From Rotaria socialis (Eukaryota > Rotifera > Eurotatoria > Philodinida > Philodinidae): a DNA stretch of 64,000 nucleotides. The notes under the pieces were generated by a model that saw nothing but the letters and a program-made list of their open reading frames with translations, had not been told where the DNA came from and made no database searches. Shown in pieces: positions 47,993 through 60,151 of this stretch. A program made the position numbers and the translations under genes. The stretch lies in the NCBI GenBank assembly GCA_905331475.1, contig CAJNYU010003184.1, positions 61,458-125,457 on the forward strand, read 5' to 3'. How positions within the stretch are numbered: the first letter of the stretch is position 1; every line of letters starts with the position of its first letter.

Positions 47993-48480
47993 TTATTATA
48001 TTTTCGTGATGCCCATGAAATGTATCATGCCGTTTGTTAATGAATTTCACACTTACCAGACTCAAAGCATCGTCTTTAAATAAGTACACTTCTAACAATA
48101 GAGTCATGGTATACTTACTATTTTATATTTTGAATGTTTTCGAGTCATCTTCTTCTACAATTTATCATACTATTACACACATCTACACCCTCCAATCATA
48201 TTGGAACCTTTTGAAATAAAAAAAAAATTTTGGTCTATGCGATAATTTTTCTTTCTACAATATTTAAACAGTTTCACAATACAGACAAAAAGAAAAATGA
48301 AATGTTCGTCGCTATACAGATCGACAAATGTATAAATATATACTCATTATAGATAAACACGACAAAACACACGCGAACGTTTGATTTGCATAAAGAGAAT
48401 CGTAATAATAACAAATAAAAAAGAAAATACTGATCTCTATGAATAAAGGTATTTATTTACAAATAAATTCAGATCAGTGT
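47993..48480. other. 3' flank of the filamin-anillin gene
   Basis: No gene is supported. It lies between the fold-back transposon and the stop codon of the minus-strand gene at 48481. An AATAAA-like signal on the minus strand (tttatt near 48450) may be its polyadenylation signal. Confidence 0.5.
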
Positions 48481-51400
48481 TTATGAAATAACTTCCCATT
48501 CGCGTAAATCCGCTAAGATTTGATTAAGTATATTACACCAATCATTGCGATCTTCTTTTGAATCAGCACTTAGCCAAAATCGAAATAGTGTTCGTTTACC
48601 GAATGGTTGTGCTATTATAGAATTCGTTGGATATTCATCATTCTCATCATTTTCACTAGCGAACAATCGATGATCAGTGGATTTCTTTGTTGGAACGGCA
48701 ATACGTAATTCAAATGTATGAGGTCGAGCACATGTTTCACGTTGTAATAGATTAACCGTTTGATCAATACAATAATGTAGATCAATTTCACCTGTAGGTG
48801 GCTAAAACGAAACAGAATATAGATTTTATTTTCGAATAAAATCGATTTACCACATTATTTTCTTCGTCGTCTGGTGATGGCCAATATCGAAGATTTTGTT
48901 CATTGGTCAATATAAACCATCTTCGAATCCATACACCTGATCCACTAATATCGCAATAGATTGTCTAATAAAAGCAAAAAAGAGAAAACTAAACATATTA
49001 AATTCTTTCGAAAATATACCAAGTAGCCAGCTTTACGAATTTTTAATTCTGATAAACGTTGTAATTTAACGTGTAATTTAGCTTTTAATGGAATCGATGC
49101 GGATGAGATCTATAAGAGAGAGATGAAAAAATAGATGATTTTATGTATTTTTAATATCGAATTCATTTACTGAAAGCATAAATTCTTGTGTTTTAAGATC
49201 TTCTTTACGAATAGTTATTGCATCAACTTGAACAAAATTGCTAACGCGGAGAATTGTATTTGTTTTTGAATGTTGACCAGGTATTGATACTAGAAATAAT
49301 GGCAAATATTTCTTAAAGAAAAATGTATGAAATTAAAGTACGTACCGGTACTATTTAATCTTTGTTTATCGCATTTCATACATTGAACAGTCTTTGCCAA
49401 TGATGAAACATGATGATGTGGACAAACCATGGGTGAATGATCGAGGCCAGTTATTGGATGTTTCATCGTGATTTCCTACATAATAAAAATATTGTTTTCT
49501 CATATTCAATGTTTCTACAGTAAAAGAATAGATGTAACATTTTATTATTACAAATACTTCTTCTTAAAAGTGTCCAACGGAGCAAAGTAATTAGATCCTC
49601 TATTAAACTTCTCGTGAACGTACTTCATTAATCGAAGTGAGACTACTGGGATTTACTACATATGTAGGGTATTCTATTTCAATGAGAGATATTTTCCAGA
49701 GGTTCATAGGATGCAAAAACTTGCCATGCAATAAACACCAATAGTTGCAGCAAAACTGCTTTCAACTTCTCTTATAATCATTCGATTGGAAAATATGACT
49801 TGTCCATTAGATTGAAGTGTGTCGAATGATGAAACCATATGTGAAAAAAGTGTTTGTGAACGATAGTGAACAGCACACATAAAAAAATAAAATTTTGTTT
49901 CTAAACAAAGACGAAAGCAAATAATTTTTCTTAGAAAAAAAGAACAAGTGCAAACCTTTTCCTTTACGTAACGATCTTAAATAATCTTCTTTGATTGATA
50001 ATCGAATATCTTGTAAAATTAATGTACTATGCGAAATATCTGATGAATAATATTCACTATCAGGGTCGAGATTTTCTAAACGTTTTATTTCACTATTGTA
50101 TGATGTTAGCTTTTGTTCTGAAATACAGAATATATATATATATATCAATGTAAAATCTATGGAAATAAGTCAAATACATACTAGCCATAAATATGACACG
50201 TTCACATTCGATTTTTTTATCTGATAATGCAGCATGTGGATCGTTCGAACAACATTTTAATGCATGTGATGTTTGTGTTAATGTTGATGTTTCTCGTTTT
50301 GTTAGTTCAGTTAAACGCTTAAATAAGAAGAAAGATTATTTCAAAAAGAATTACAGATTTTTTGTTTCAAAATTTTACACTAATTTCATCAATCACTAGC
50401 CACTTTGATGTTAAACGTTTATTTTCTTGTGGATTATCATCAATTGAAATGGACGATGTTGAATTCAGTGTTGTTGAACTGATGGCTATTGAATCTGCAC
50501 GATTTGCTTGTGCAAGATCTAAACCTTCCTGACGTTTTTGTTTTAGACGATAATCTGTTAGACTATAAACCAGTGGAGATTCATTCTAGGAAAAAATGAT
50601 TTTTTTTTGTTTCAAAATTCCATGAAGAGCAAATAAGACGAAACTCACTATTTCATCGTCAGGTTCATCATGGCAATAAGTTCGTGGTGGTTTAATTGGT
50701 GAGAAAAATTTATGTTTATTTAATGTTGGATCGGATATTGACCGTGTGGAGATTTGACGACGAAGTTGATGATCTTGTATAGATGTAATCTGTGTTTGCT
50801 AATCAAAAATAAAAATATTAAAATTTAAAGAACAAACTTTTCTATCGCTTTCAAAAGGATTAGGACATTATTTCACCGACTGAAACATGTGATTCAGCCA
50901 TCTCTGACATTAAACGAAATCGAAGGAAGGCTTCTTAATTGTAAATGGATGTTTCATTTTACTAGCCTTGATGCGGAATCTGAGCGATTGAGAAGAAAAA
51001 ACTTACATGAGCATAATATATATGATCTTCTTGAAGAATAATATCATCTCCATCTCCATCTTCATTTAAATTTTTTATTTTTATATCAGCTGTATCTTCT
51101 CTATCATAGATGATAGCATTTGCTGGATTATAATTTTCATAGACTGGTTGTTCGATATCAGAATCTGTTTAAAACAAAGGAAGAAAGAGTTTTTGTTGTT
51201 TTTAAATCATTTGTTTAAGATTATCATACGTGTAACTTCATTGCATGCTGTATCCACTTCATCATTATCTAACACTTCAGATATTTGCTCTGGTTCATCA
51301 ACATATATGTAGAATGGTGAATGCCGTACTTCTTGTTCATTAAATGTAACAATAATCTATTGGATACAAGAAACAAAATATTTATTTGCAGACATATTGT

Positions 51401-53146
51401 CGAAAGTCTTACTTTATGTTCACCATACATCGCTGGATAGAAAGCACAATCGTATGTTCGATTTCTATCTTCGCGGAATTCAATAGTACACTGAAAGAAG
51501 AATAAAAATAAATTATTCTGTGAGAAATGCTGTTTGAATTCTAACCTCTTCTGTTTGTCCATTTGGATTAACAATAATAACATCAACTTTACCTATACCA
51601 GCTGCACATGTTTCAATGTGAAAAATAACTGGTTTATCAACCATATGGCCCGTTCGCTCAAGACCTAAATTCAAATTATATGAAAATGAATTCTTTAAAA
51701 TTTCTGTTACAAACCTTCACCATAACAATTGACTAGATGAGCATAATTCTTTGGCTTAACTGGTGCGCCAGGTTGAAGTTTCGCATTCGGATATTGAGAT
51801 AAATAAGTCATCATCGATTGTTCATCAACGTGTGGATTTATCATTTCATGTGGTTGGATAAGCTAAAAAAGTTTTAAAAATTCGTTTCGTATTACTAAAC
51901 TAATTGTTGCATCGAAAACGAATAGAATGGAAGTGCTCGAATAGATGAGATGCTGCCCAATCGACAGTACGATAATTCAATTGTTATGAGTACTACAGTC
52001 CTTCTCAGAGATGATGATTTTCACATTTTCTCATTGACCTTATTGTAGCGGTTAATAGACAACGTAGAACTTACCTGTGGAATACCAAGCCATTTTTCTG
52101 CCAATTCCATAGCTTCTTTTGCATTTTCTAGTGCATGCTTTGGATCACGATCAGCCCAATTCGGAAATAGACCTATCCAATGATGTTTAAAAAAATCATT
52201 CGTGTCTAATAAAAGAAAACTTCCATGAATACCTGGATAACAAGATTCCAAAACAGCTCCAATCGCTCTTCCATCGTTCCAATCCGAAGTAAAATTTGCA
52301 ATATTAATGTGTGTTGGCAATTTTGCTTGTAACCAATTCATTAATTTTTGTTTTGGTTTAAGATTTTGAATTGTTTCTCGTTTTTCATTAGGTATTTCCC
52401 AAGCTGGCAGTGTAATTGAATAATGTAGAATAAGTGTCCACATAAGGCCAAGTATTAATTTGACTTTACCATCAACAATATCCGATGCATCGATATTGAC
52501 TAGACGTCGTTTTTCAATATTTTCAACATAATCAAGTACGACAGATACATTTTCTAATTTTTGAGAACGAAATTGCGGACGATGATTATAACGTGGTAAT
52601 TTTTTTCCGACTAATATTTCAAGAAGTGCAATTAAATTTAACCCATCACCAAGATCTGTTTGTAAATTATCAATATGTCGATTCACTAATTTCAAACGTT
52701 CATTTGCCCATCGTGTAAATGTATTTTGTTGAATTTTTTTCCATTGTGCATTTTGACCACATTCACGTTGCATATCATCGTTAAATTCTACAACAACAAA
52801 ATATCGTTGATAATCCTTTTTTTTTATTAATTTTAGAAAAAAACAGAGATTTTACGAACCTTGTTCACGTCGATTAAGTTCTTCAGCTGTTAATGTTATA
52901 TCATTATTATTGATATTCAACGATTTTGGATGAAGTATTTGTTGTTTTAGTACAGTCTTTTTCAATTGTACTGGTGTTGTTGTAAAGCTTTTTTGAATAT
53001 CAACATTTTGACTATCCTCATTGAATTGTTCTTTTTGTTTGTTCAATTCTTTCTATAATAGATGTACGATTTTTAATTCATGAAGATCAAAGAACAGCGA
53101 TTCAATTCAATTAACTTACTAATTTTTGACGAAGGTTTATACTCAT
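48481..53146 (-). CDS. Filamin-anillin chimera: CH-CH, filamin repeat, anillin homology region, PH
   Basis: Eighteen exons from 53146 to 48481 join in one frame for 1049 residues. Exons 2-3 encode two calponin-homology domains (WKKIQQNTFTRWANERLK, DLGDGLNLIALLEIL; then KLMNWLQAKLP, NFTSDWNDGRAIGAVLES; about 80-310). The filamin hinge follows (NPHVDEQSMMTYLSQYPNAK), then one filamin-type Ig repeat (about 345-455, ending HSPFYIYVDEPE). A linker of about 180 residues leads to an anillin homology region (RLTELTKRETSTLTQTSHAL, HSTLILQDIRLSIKEDYLRS; about 640-905). A PH domain closes it (GYLTIYCDISGSGVWIRRWF, ETCARPHTFEL, FWLSADSKEDRNDW). Filamin heads bind F-actin; anillin tails bind RhoA, septins and membrane at the cleavage furrow (family knowledge). 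Two abutting genes are the alternative: the 208-base intron 8 could hold a second start. Intron 13 appears to use a GC donor. Confidence 0.82.
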
Positions 53147-53361
53147 GCTATGCATATAGAAGAAAACGATAAAATAGAATTGAATTCTGCTTACAGGTTC
53201 CGAAGACAAAGACCCGCGAAACAAAGTGTGAAATTCGATCAGCCAATCAAAAGTTCACTTTCAACAGAAGCATGTAGCGACATCATCGTTTGTCTATAAT
53301 GTGACTTTCTTTCATACACTGATATAATACGTATCGCTTCGTTTCAACGAACAATTGCGTC
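53147..53361. promoter_or_regulatory. Short divergent intergenic interval
   Basis: Only 215 bases separate the start of the minus-strand filamin-anillin gene from the start of the plus-strand gene at 53362. A shared bidirectional promoter is likely. No TATA-type box is evident. Confidence 0.45.
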
Positions 53362-54332
53362 ATGGCTCAACCGATAGAAGAATCGTTTTTGGATAAATTA
53401 CTTCGTACTCGTTATCCACTGACGTATTATCTAAGTCGGCAACAACAATTTGTCAAATTCCATTCAATAACTCAAACTATTGCTGCATCAACTCCTGGTA
53501 GAATTTTAGTTGTTTCAATGAAAATTTATAAGAAATCTATTATTTTCCAGAACCTTCTGTAGTTGTGACAAATAAAAGAAAAGTACCATTGCCACCACCA
53601 GCATGTTTCAATGTACCTGATACACTCGATTTCAATGGAACAGCACGTATGCTACCAAACTAATTGTATTTTCTTTTGTAAACTTGAATCAAAAACCATA
53701 ATAGGTGTCTAGATTTAACAGTTGTAGCGTAACAATGCTTATCTCTATTACATTTGTGTTCATTCTTAGTATTCTAGTTTGTTCTTATTTCATTAAACAT
53801 TTTGTTTGTACGATACTGACTACTATTTCTAGACGTCTCTCATATGCTCTTCAGTACTATTGACATGCTGCGCTTGAGTAATAGTTAGATTCCAAGTCAA
53901 GTTTACTAACCGATCAGTTTCTATCGAACTTCGATATGTAAAACTTGTGTTCGATATCTTCTATTTAGATGAACCAGATGATGAAATGGATCGTAGTTTA
54001 GACATGGAAGCAGCAGAAACAAATGCATATGATGAGACGATCTTGTTAAAAAGCATGTATAAAACTTTATTTTGATTTCGATTGTTTTTCATTATGATAT
54101 ATTCTATTAGGTAACAATAATCGAACCAATGAAAGTATTTGTGTAAGACAACACTAATATCATTTGTAAATTTTTCTTAAATAAAAACCAATCTAGGATC
54201 TTACAAGTAAAATTAATTCATCAATTATCAAACGTACATCGGCTATTCATTTAGAATTCTCACCATATGAACAAAATTCACCATTGAATACAGCAATACA
54301 TAATGGTTTAAATATTATCAATAAATATAATT
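53362..54332 (+). CDS. Small polar protein of unknown function, about five exons
   Basis: Exon 1 (53362-53497) starts MAQPIEESFLDKLLRTRYPL and joins 53551-53646 in frame (KRKVPLPPPACFNVPDTLDF). A donor CAC|GTATGC then joins an acidic exon at 53969 (EPDDEMDRSLDMEAAETNAY). A short piece (NNNRTNESIC, about 54110) and a last exon (DLTSKINSSIIKRTSAIHLE, stop at 54332) follow. The joint after the acidic exon would need a GC donor and is uncertain. If the intron at 53647 is not used, translation stops at 53663 and gives an 82-residue protein. I recognise no domain. The Pro-rich and acidic stretches suggest a disordered adaptor or regulatory protein (inference). Confidence 0.5.
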
Positions 54333-57204
54333 AGTTTTTCTCCATCTTGTTATTTTTTTGTTGTTGTTTTAATAAAGAAGATTTAGAAAAGGATTATTAA
54401 CTGCTTGCAGTAGATTTGCTTTCGTTCACATGAATTTTGTTATTAGCAAATGATACAACAGATCTGTAAGAAGATATAACTACGTATTTGAAATATCATA
54501 TTTAAACAAAATAATATGATTCTTCAAACTTAATTGTATTGCATAATGAAATGCAGCTAGATAAATACTAAAATTAAGGATAAAAATTTTCTTTAGTTGA
54601 TTCTATTATATCGACTATCTATCGTTACGTAGACAATATCAATAGTTTGATACCATCGAATCTACGGTACAATAGAAAATCGTAAAATCACCTGTTCTTT
54701 CCTTGATATTAAACAGAAAATTTATTCGACGGCATTTATCTTATAGTTAGTCTCCTCATCAATAGAAAATACAAAACAGTACCAGTTTTTCTGTTTATTT
54801 AAATCATTTGCATTAAATACTTTTCTTGACTGTTTTTTAAATTTATTACAGTATTCATCATTCAAAAACTGCTCTGCTGGACGATTTAATCAAATATAGA
54901 CAATAGGTTTGCATCTAAACGAACATGTACTAGATGATTAGCGATTCAACAAACTGATGAATGAATGGGTAACCATATTTGACGATAGTACTGCTCATAG
55001 AAGTTTGTGAACTAATGTAGTTGAAAATAAATTTATTTGAGAATAATTTCTTGTAAGTAAATGAACCCACACAAATACCTTCATAAAAAGATTACTTTAG
55101 GTTATAAATACTCATTGATTACTAGCTATTGGTTGAATAAAAATTAGTTCAAACTAATCTTTGCTAGTTCTAGAACAGGATTCATTGACAAAAAGATCTG
55201 TTTATTTATTAGGCTATCATTGCTGTATTATATGTTCAGATGTATTATTAATTTTTCGTATTTCATAAGCTTCTATATGTTTGTAAACAAAAACAAAACC
55301 GTGTTGCAGTGTTGTGTCTGTCCTTGAAATAGATTTGAGAGGAAGCCAAGTGCTCTATAACCTTGAAGAGTTAAGCTCTCTCTCTTTATTTACTTTCGCA
55401 AAAAATTTCATTCGCCTGTGACAATGTACAAAACGCAGAAAAATAAACATTGCTCGGAACGTTATGAATTGAGAGTGTTTGTTTTCTATCGCTTGTCTAC
55501 TTGCACGAGCAAGATTATAAAAGCAAACTATCGCGGAAAAAATATATGCTTTGAGCATAATAGATTTGAAGACCTCCAGCATCACTATGTTGAGTGTTTT
55601 TATTCTTATTCCGAGATGAGAATAAACTCCGAATTTCTTTTTTGTATTTAAAAAAATATAGTAAATAGATACCTGAGGAACAATATTTATTATTATTACA
55701 CTTTATTTATTTTATGTTGAATTTATTTTTGTTTCACTTTTTGTCAGGTTTGGGAGTAAGTGTGCTTATGTAAATTTAGGATGACAGAAAAGTGGACATA
55801 GGTATGAGAATCCGTCGCGTAACAAAATAAAACTGTGCAATACTTCTCCTGCTAGTGTAATGTCACTTTCTATATGAATCAACAATTTATATTTAAAATC
55901 GTAGGCCTCTTCATAGTCAATGTTGTTGTTTTGAAAAAGTTGATATTTTAGTTAAATGTTAAATTCAAGATTGTATATAATTTAATTCAATAAAAATAAG
56001 AACAGCTTGAATAGAATATAAATTTGAGTCTTTGAAAATACTTATAGATACTACTGAAAAGATAGGTCTAGTGCATTCATGTCACTGAATAATCCGTGAT
56101 CGCCTTCAACTTCTCTGCAATTATCAAACCAGACATGTTCGCTGAATTAGAATGAGAAAAATCTAGATGTAAAACATACTAAAGATGTTTACACTTTTTC
56201 GATGAAGTTGTTTTAGTGATGAGTTCATGGGACTTTGAAAGGCTTCAAAACGAAAACGATCGTCTGACACGAAAATCTCAATGATAAGCAAATATTTCGT
56301 TGGGTAGAATAGTTAATAGAATTTCAAAACCGACTGCCTACCGAATTATTTCGATTTAACTAATAATATCGTGAAAATATAACTAAAACAAAACAAGTCT
56401 AAATTACTTCAGTATTTTATGCGATAATTATGCTTGTTTTTCTGCTTAATTTTTGGGACACCCTTTGTTGGTGTCAACAGAGATAAATGTCAACATGAAA
56501 TATATCTTAACATCCTACTGTTATACATAATATCAGAGTAATTCTTCAACCTCAACTGCTTCATTATGATCTTTATGCATGCTGATCGCCAGACAAACAA
56601 TTTCTTTCTTACCATAGCATTTGTTTTCGACTAACTTTGCCATTGATTCAGTTATCCATTACCATAAAGTTACAAAAATTTAATCTATATATCTATCAAT
56701 AAAAGCCAGAGACAATATTAAGTACGTACATGTTAATATTTTATGTATGCTGAAGTATTTCTTATCTGCTGTCTTCGTCCATGATAATAATCTTTTGCAA
56801 TCTTCAAATCAACTCATTATTTTCTTTTCACGTCTGCTTGATAATCAACTAAATACGTAGCTGCTAATCATTCATCAAATTTGTATTCTCTCAAGATCGA
56901 CCATAGTCAATTGTATCTTTTCCAAGGACATAAAATATCCTACGTGCTTTTTCGATTTCAATTCTAAACAAATAACGAAGAAAAAAACACTATAAAACCA
57001 CAAGTCAACAACATGAGCACATAGAAAGTGTTGCCTCTTACATAATTTTTGTATAATTCTTTTAGTAAACAAGAAAAAGCGAAAAAAAAGCCGGACAAAT
57101 CTATGACGATTTCTTTTTCGATCTAGTTGGTGGTCAATACTTAGATAGATGCAATGTGGTGATGAGTGCAATATGTACAGTAATAATTAGATAAACAATT
57201 CATT
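54333..57204. other. Non-coding region
   Basis: About 2.9 kb with no supported exon chain. Frames at 55355-55651 overlap on opposite strands, and the 98-codon minus frame at 56875-57171 is Phe/Arg/Lys-rich without splice context, so both look like chance. No bounded repeat was seen. Confidence 0.4.
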
Positions 57205-58776
57205 ATGGTATGAAAATTTTTTGTTTTTCTTAAATATATTCTATAAAATATTATCGCCTGTTTTTTTTTCTATAGTTTAAGACAAAATTAAGTTTTTTAA
57301 TAGTAGTGCTACTATTCTGCGTATTCAGTAACAATGAAGCATATTATTTTCATTATTATAATTATTCAAAAATGACTAATTTTCTTCATGATATCACTTC
57401 TCGTTATCCATCGAAAGCGATATTATATGAAGTAGGAAAAAGTCAAGGAGGTATGTAAAATAGAAATTACCTTTTAAAACTGTTCGATAACTTTATTCGT
57501 CAGGACGATCATTATGGGCTGTAGCATTAAGTTCATATTCTCCCAATGAACATATTTTATTACGTCCAGAAGTTAAATATATTGGAAATATGCATGGAAA
57601 CGAAGCCATTGGTCTACAAGTATTATTATACTTAGTTGAATATCTTTTAACATCAAATGACAATCAAGTTATCGAACTCATGAATAATGCTCGAATATGG
57701 ATTATGCCATCGATGAACCCTGATGGTTTCGAATTATCACAACAAGGTGATTGCGGATCCACAGGTGGAAGGTAAAAACAAAAGAAATGTTTATCTTCAG
57801 ACTTTCATATAGAAAATTTTTAGAAATACATTAAATAATATTGATCTAAATCGAAATTTTCCCGATTATCTTGGTGTTCCATTTCCTTCATCAAATCGTG
57901 CTGTAGAAACCAGTGCAATCATGTCTTGGCTCCATGCTGTACCGTTTGTTCTTTCAGCAAATTACCACGGTGGTGCATTTATGATTAATGTTCCTTATGA
58001 TCGTTATTGTATAAATATTTTATTTTATCATTCGAATGTGAAAACGTTTTTTCTTCTAGATACTGGAAAAGTCTCAACTAGTAGTGATGATGATATTTAT
58101 CAAATGATCGGCAGATCTTATATTAGTCGAATATCGCAAACAAATAAATATTGCGATTCAAGAACAGATGAAATCGGTACAGTTATACGTGGTGCTGATT
58201 GGTATGAAATCGTTGGTAGTATGCAAGATTATGGCTATTTAAATTATGGTACTATTGAAATGACAATGGAAATATCATGTTGTAAATATCCATATGAGAA
58301 TTTATTGGCTTCCTATTGGAATTACAATCGTGATGCTATGATTGAACTTTTATTGCAAGCGCAAAGAGGTTTGATCGTTGAAAGCACAGACAAAAATTCT
58401 TAGAAAGAAATTAGTTTTTGTTTAGGAGTCAAAGGTCTCATACGCGATGAGTTTCATCAATCTATTCCATTAACACAAGTAATGATTGACAATAGGCGAC
58501 CTGTTGTTAATGTAACGCCACTAGGAGAATTCTGGAGAATACTTTTACCAGGCGTCTATACTCTAAAGGTAAGAAAGATGAAAATATAATTTATAAAAAA
58601 CAAGATTGAATATTTAGGTCTTCTATCGAGGCTATGAAATCTATCGTCAACAAATAGTAATCAATAATAGTTACAGTCCCTTAAATGTAAACATTGTTAT
58701 TCCACAATTAGCATATATTCATTATATCAATCGACCCATTCAATTATTATCTCCATTTATAACTAACATAGTTTAA
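57205..58776 (+). CDS. Secreted M14 metallocarboxypeptidase (N/E subfamily type)
   Basis: Seven exons join in frame for 413 residues. The first exon seems to be just the start codon (57205-57207, then GTATGA); the others are 57276-57450, 57504-57771, 57824-58008, 58060-58368, 58426-58568 and 58618-58776. A signal peptide follows (MFKTKLSFLIVVLLFCVFS). The M14 catalytic set is intact: zinc ligands His and Glu in NMHGNEAIG, NPDGFE, DLNRNFPD, the third zinc ligand in NYHGGA, and a catalytic Glu in TIEMTMEISCCKYP. The SCCKYP motif and a C-terminal transthyretin-like beta domain (GLIRDEF, LPGVYTLKVFYRGYE) place it with carboxypeptidases D/M/N/E, which trim C-terminal Arg or Lys from peptides (family knowledge). 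No GPI or membrane anchor is visible, so it is probably secreted. Its 3' end converges on the next gene at about 90 bases. Confidence 0.92.
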
Positions 58777-58866
58777 TCATTATCAATCTCATAGATGTAT
58801 TATTTCTTTCTTTGTCTTACTGTTTAGACAATTAAATAAAAAAGAAAGCTTATATTCTTTCTGTTC

Positions 58867-59452
58867 TCAGCCAATAGAAGGACCTGGAATAACAATTCCT
58901 AATTCATGTAAATCTGCCAATAGTTGTTGATTATTATAAATTTCTGTAAATGAAAAGCAATGACCGAGTGCATAAATATGTTGTGCGCAGCATACAATTT
59001 GATCATTGGGGCAGATATTCTCTGTATAAACTACATAAGTTTCAACACCATGTTGTACTTCTAACCAAGTTTCAGAACACCAACGTGTACAACGACTCCA
59101 TCCAAGAAAACCACATCCATCATAGCCACATTTATGACGGCCACTTTTAAGTATCTAAATAAGAAAATAAAATGAACTGTTTATTTAGAAATTCTCTATG
59201 TACATAGAATGTTGTTTGTCGTGTTTGTGATACTGCTGTAACACCATGATCGATTTTACAGCACCAATTGTCACCGGTATCTTTTAGATCATTTCTCGAT
59301 GATGATAATAGGAGAGTATTGAAAATTTTTTCTTGTGTACTTTTCGTTAATCGATCGATTTGATCTTGAATTTGATTTAGTGTTGCTATTGAAGTATGGA
59401 TAGTAATGAAAAATAATAAAATTTTCATGAAAATCATTTCGATTGAATACAA
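58867..59452 (-). CDS. Secreted cysteine-rich protein of unknown function
   Basis: Two exons, 59452-59204 and 59154-58867, join in frame over a 49-base intron, giving 178 residues from the first Met. A start at Met 6 or Met 9 would place the signal peptide (MKILLFFITIHTSIA) cleanly at the N-terminus. The mature part has a polar helix (LNQIQDQIDRLTKSTQEKIF), then many cysteines (NWCCKID, HKCGYDGCGFLGWSRCTRWC, ICPNDQIVCCAQHIYALGHC), implying several disulphides and an extracellular site. I do not recognise the family. The gene runs tail to tail with the secreted carboxypeptidase. A functional link is only a guess. Confidence 0.75.
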
Positions 59453-60151
59453 TAAAAATAAATTTTCTCTTAAAATATCTTAGGAGCTGTTTTTTGTTTT
59501 AAGACGTACTAACACGTGTCATTTTTCTCATTGCATCGAACGATATTTGATGATAAATCAATAGACAAAAAAGTCATCCGATCATATTTTATTTATTAAG
59601 ATCATTTGATAAAATCGCTAATATATTCATATTCTATGTTTAACCTTGGAAGTATCACTAATGAAATCTTAAATGGATCGATTACTTTATTTGAACCAAC
59701 AACAGCACAAAAATCAATTCCCGTAAGCTTCTTTCAATAACAGGAATAGAAACACAGTCGAGGAAAAAAGTAGAAACGGCTATTTATTGTGTTTCCTTAT
59801 AAAAACGATCATTTTCAATCATGATTTCTTTTTTCTAATTGAAAGAAGCTTTCTCTCAATCTTTCTTCCGATCATTCTCTTTCAATGCGACAATTTTTTT
59901 GCGTGATTTTAGTATTGCTCTCTCTCTCTCTTTCTTTCTCTCTTTTCTTTTTTAACCTACACGTAAAATAACAACAATGGCTTGACGGTGTTTTTACCTG
60001 TATAAACAACAACAACAGCAACCGTTTTGTTTGATGGCATTATCGTTCATCATCATCTCGATAAGGGTGACTGCAACTACGATTCTTTTTCACACTTCAT
60101 TCCATTAGTAAAGTCGAAAGCAAAAAACGGCGTACCAAACGCATTTTTTAG
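59453..60151. other. Intergenic region, possible 5' exon of the tau-like gene
   Basis: A short frame starting at ATG 59638 (MFNLGSITNEILNGSITLFE) ends at a good donor (CCC|GTAAGC). Its phase does not match the acceptor at 60151, so I left it unassigned. CT-rich runs lie at 59920-59950. No other feature is seen. Confidence 0.35.
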
